Assembly: GCA_947467345.1 (NCBI GenBank)
Contig: CANIHD010000014.1
Location: 19,156 to 83,155, forward strand
Length of the DNA stretch: 64,000 nucleotides
From: Alphaproteobacteria bacterium
Lineage (GTDB): Bacteria > Pseudomonadota > Alphaproteobacteria > Micropepsales > Micropepsaceae
Direction: 5' to 3'
Position 1 is the stretch's first letter; every line of letters starts with the position of its first letter. Positions 62,012 to 64,000 of the stretch are shown here, piece by piece. The notes under the pieces were generated by a model. It searched no databases. It saw nothing but the letters and a program-made list of their open reading frames with translations, and was not told where the DNA came from. The position numbers were made by a program, and so were the translations under genes.

Positions 62012-62596
62012 ATGCAAGGCTTTGTCGCTTCAAAGCTCGATGAATTCGAGAAGGGTAAGATCAGCCGGCGGATGTTGCTGGAATCGCTGACTGTCGCTGC
62101 AACCACGACGTATGCCACTGGCGCGATGGCCGCGGCGGCGCCAGATCCGGCGCTAAAAGTTTCGATCGTCAATCACGTGTCTTATATCTGTCCTGATTTT
62201 AAGCGGGCAGCGGATTGGTACACGCGCGTTTTGAATCTGGAGCAGATCGGCGAGACCAATCGCGATGTCAACATGCCGTTCGGCAAGCAAGGCGAAAAAC
62301 CTTACGGCGTCACAGCGAACGATATTCCGCTGACATTTCTGCTGACACGCACGCGCGATCCAAATGCCGTACCGGCGCCGAACGCCGCTCCGCCGCACCG
62401 TCCCGGCACTGCCTTTATCAGCAGCGTTGCTTACACCGTGGCGGATTACGATCGCGCGCGCGCGACAGCGGATTTGCGCGCATTGGGATTGACCGACATT
62501 CGCAATGATGGACCGAACAGCATCGCTGTCACCGATCCTTACGGCATCGGCGTGAAGATCACCGGTCTGTCCAACACCGCACTGACGGACGTCTAA
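62012..62596 (+). CDS. Tat-exported VOC domain protein, copy 2
   Basis: 194 residues with the same plan: LDEFEKGKISRRMLLESLTVAATTTYATGAMAAAAPD is a twin-arginine signal, and the VOC unit shows SIVNHVSYICPDFKRAADWYTRVLNLEQI, SSVAYTVADYDRARATADLRALG and VTDPYGIGVKITG. It is diverged from copy 1 but clearly a tandem duplicate. Both should be periplasmic and could dimerise with each other. The gene faces the c556-like cytochrome gene (17 bp between stops). Confidence 0.8.
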   Translation: MQGFVASKLDEFEKGKISRRMLLESLTVAATTTYATGAMAAAAPDPALKVSIVNHVSYICPDFKRAADWYTRVLNLEQIGETNRDVNMPFGKQGEKPYGVTANDIPLTFLLTRTRDPNAVPAPNAAPPHRPGTAFISSVAYTVADYDRARATADLRALGLTDIRNDGPNSIAVTDPYGIGVKITGLSNTALTDV

Positions 62597-62613
62597 TTCG
62601 GTAGTTGTAAATC

Positions 62614-63186
62614 TTAGATGGGCGGTGCCTTCGGATACCAATAGGTCCGATGGCACTGCTCACACGCCACATCGAGCGCTTCACCCGAAGCGAGCAGACG
62701 TTCTACGTCCTTGGCTTCGATGGCGGCGAGCGCCTCCACGCTGGCGTCGTGCAGCCCCATTGCATAGGCATTGAATGCCGGACGATTGGCGTCGATGGCT
62801 TTCTGGATGTCTTCCGGCGCTTCGCTGGCGAGCTCTTCTTCATCCAGAGCATTGCCCGCCTTGGCGACCTTACGCCCATCGATGAGAAGCAAATTGCTCG
62901 CCTCGATCAGAATGAGCGCGTTGCGGCGCGCCAATTCCCAATCCATGTCGGTCTTGGGCCGCCGGTCTTCGATTCCGGCCTTAGTGGCGATGTAGGCGAC
63001 CGTACCCCAAAGATAATCGGCGGCGGGATCGACCTCGGCATCCATGAGATCCTGGATGGTCGCGGTGGGGCGAAATTGCACCGGCGGCACTGCCGCAGTG
63101 ACAGCCGGTGGCGCGGCCGGTTCCGAGCAGGCCGCGACGCCTAGCAGCGCCACAGAAGCCAGAGACAATGCCAAACCGTGCCTCAT
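62614..63186 (-). CDS. c556-like cytochrome or cytochrome c' lipoprotein
   Basis: 190 residues from ATG 63186, which has GAGGGAGAA upstream; the ORF-track frame up to 63660 has no coding match. The lipobox region is LLGVAACSEP, so the protein is a membrane-attached periplasmic lipoprotein. A helical bundle with one heme motif at the far C-terminus, CEQCHRTYWYP, resembles the cytochrome c'/c556 fold. An axial ligand is not obvious. It probably transfers electrons at the inner membrane. The 212 bp upstream (63187-63398) contain no recognisable gene. Confidence 0.85.
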   Translation of the reverse strand: MRHGLALSLASVALLGVAACSEPAAPPAVTAAVPPVQFRPTATIQDLMDAEVDPAADYLWGTVAYIATKAGIEDRRPKTDMDWELARRNALILIEASNLLLIDGRKVAKAGNALDEEELASEAPEDIQKAIDANRPAFNAYAMGLHDASVEALAAIEAKDVERLLASGEALDVACEQCHRTYWYPKAPPI

Positions 63187-63398
63187 TCGCCGTTCTCCCT
63201 CATGCCCTATGGCAGATGCAGCGCACCCTATAGGGGCGCGCGGCCGCAATCCATGGTTCCATAGCCCATAAAATGTGCCTAACCCCTTGCTCTTCATTAA
63301 GAAGGCGTCATGGAGGCCATAGTGGACCGGGGCTGCGGCGGCCGGGTTTCTGCTCCTCGGTAAAGTCCTTGGTAAGCGCTTGGAGGCACAATGGCCCC

Positions 63399-63629
63399 AT
63401 GCACGCACAGTCCGAAGGCTTGGTTTCAAACCTCGCCCCCGACCAAATGTTGAGAGTGACATGCGGACGCTGCCACAAGGCGGGCGAACTTTCCGCGCGG
63501 ACAATTGCCATCGCCTTTGGGCTCGACGCGACGGCCCAAGACGTGCTCGAAAAGCTTCTGCACTGCCCCAAACAAAACGGGGCCGGCCCGTGTCAGGCAA
63601 AAATCGAGAAGCCCGAATCCGTTTTATAA
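63399..63629 (+). CDS. Small Cys-rich protein, unknown
   Basis: About 76 residues from ATG 63399 (TGGAGG 13 bases upstream). Two Cys pairs, CGRCHKAGE and CPKQNGAGPC, suggest a zinc ribbon-like fold. The rest is mostly helical (ARTIAIAFGLDATAQDVLEKLLH). I do not recognise the family. The 119-residue ORF-track version extends into sequence without coding features. Confidence 0.5.
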   Translation: MHAQSEGLVSNLAPDQMLRVTCGRCHKAGELSARTIAIAFGLDATAQDVLEKLLHCPKQNGAGPCQAKIEKPESVL

Positions 63630-63751
63630 ACGGGAGCAGTTCGGTTCGCGAAACGTGCAAATTTTATAGCTGCTCAGCGGCAGATCGCAGCGCCATTTAA
63701 GTTGCAACGCATTGCCATCGCCGCCGCACGATAGGTTTTCGAGCGGCTAGA

Positions 63752-63844
63752 TCAGAATAGATATTTCAGCAACGCGTAAATCCAAACCAGAAGCAGTATC
63801 GACGTTACGGCTTCGAGCGTCGCGAATGTGAGCCACGCTCCCAT
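63752..63844 (-). other. Possible remnant or microprotein beside the IS end
   Basis: A 30-residue frame (start 63844) reads MGAWLTFATLEAVTSILLLV and then ends in IYALLKYLF, so it is a single membrane helix. It begins 7 bp from the IS end and remains open into the IS, so it may be the 3' end of a gene split by the insertion. The remainder of 63630-63851 holds nothing I can name. Confidence 0.3.
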
Positions 63845-63851
63845 TCCAGCT

Positions 63852-64000
63852 TGACCTGACCGGGCTTTTTTGGACCAAGGGTTTTGATAGAAACCGTCTT
63901 GGAAAGGAGCCTGGTCATGCCGAAGAAGAGGTTCAGCGCGGAGCAGATTGTGACGTTGCTTCGCCAGATCGAAGTCGCGATGGGTCAGGGCAAATCGACC
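63852..64000 (+). mobile_element. IS3-family insertion sequence, left end (runs out of the window)
   Basis: The terminal sequence tgacctgaccgggctttttt is a plausible inverted-repeat end starting with TG. The transposase OrfA begins 65 bp inside. The element continues past the right edge, so neither its other end nor the target duplication can be seen. The first gene reads like OrfA of an IS3-type element. Confidence 0.75.
63917..64000 (+). CDS. IS3-family transposase OrfA (partial)
   Basis: The first 28 codons read MPKKRFSAEQIVTLLRQIEV followed by AMGQGKST, the N-terminal helix-turn-helix of IS3-family OrfA proteins. AAAGGAG lies upstream of the ATG. OrfB, produced by frameshift in this family, would lie to the right of the window. 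Confidence 0.8.
   Translation, partial: MPKKRFSAEQIVTLLRQIEVAMGQGKST

Overview
The window is GC-rich, densely coded DNA from an alphaproteobacterium. The pointers are a fused SecDF, a ChrR-type ECF sigma/anti-sigma pair, Tat-exported enzymes, large TonB-dependent receptors, a PEP-CTERM sorting signal and two families of dispersed palindromic repeats of the kind common in Rhizobiales genomes. The order (Rhizobiales, Micropepsales or a relative) cannot be fixed from the sequence alone. No tRNA, rRNA, phage or CRISPR array was seen. The right edge enters an IS3-type insertion sequence, and the left edge cuts a thioesterase-like gene.

Region 1 (1-21.8 kb) is rich in genes for aromatic and carboxylic acid catabolism. 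It holds an isochorismatase-like protein, a phthalate-dioxygenase-type Rieske oxygenase with an S46 peptidase, a divergent Gfo/Idh/MocA dehydrogenase, and a ring-hydroxylating dioxygenase alpha/beta pair followed by a two-cupin protein and a solute-binding protein. An IclR regulator sits next to that last operon, with a 15-bp palindrome in front of it. A secreted protein of unknown function and a TonB receptor converge on a shared terminator. A tightly coupled operon then encodes a tripartite tricarboxylate transporter (tctCBA), an MmgE/PrpD protein and a degenerate short-chain dehydrogenase.

Region 2 (22-31.5 kb) holds a predicted membrane-spanning TetR-HTH/Sel1 protein, a TPR-SPOR lipoprotein, a carbamoyltransferase with a PqqD-like tail, a second TonB receptor and dispersed repeats. 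Region 3 (31.5-40.3 kb) has a DUF1194 protein and a complete glycolate-use locus: malate synthase G and an LctP/GlcA permease on one strand, glcDEF on the other. It ends in a recombination scar where a PadR-linked permease gene has been cut and joined to the 3' end of an O-antigen ligase gene.

Region 4 (41.4-47.7 kb) contains a cytochrome c, a cold-shock protein and a singlet-oxygen-type stress locus. The locus consists of an ECF sigma factor, ChrR anti-sigma and DUF2177 (broken by an amber codon) on one strand, and an FAD oxidoreductase, DUF1365 and a cyclopropane-fatty-acid-synthase-like gene on the other. Both strands carry TGATCC-N18 promoters, and the lipid operon looks leaderless.

Region 5 (47.9-53.3 kb) returns to aromatics: DUF6152, two aromatic-acid:H+ symporters, an ACMSD-type amidohydrolase and a 4,5-dihydroxyphthalate decarboxylase-like protein. 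Region 6 (53.3-64 kb) has SecDF, LeuC, DUF1993, a miniature PEP-CTERM protein behind Pho-box-like repeats, a second copy of the unknown secreted family, a YkgJ protein, a B3-type metallo-beta-lactamase-fold protein, two tandem Tat-exported VOC proteins and a c556-like cytochrome. The overall picture is import of aromatic or carboxylic compounds through TonB receptors and MFS or TTT transporters, ring hydroxylation, dehydrogenation and decarboxylation, and glycolate/glyoxylate use.
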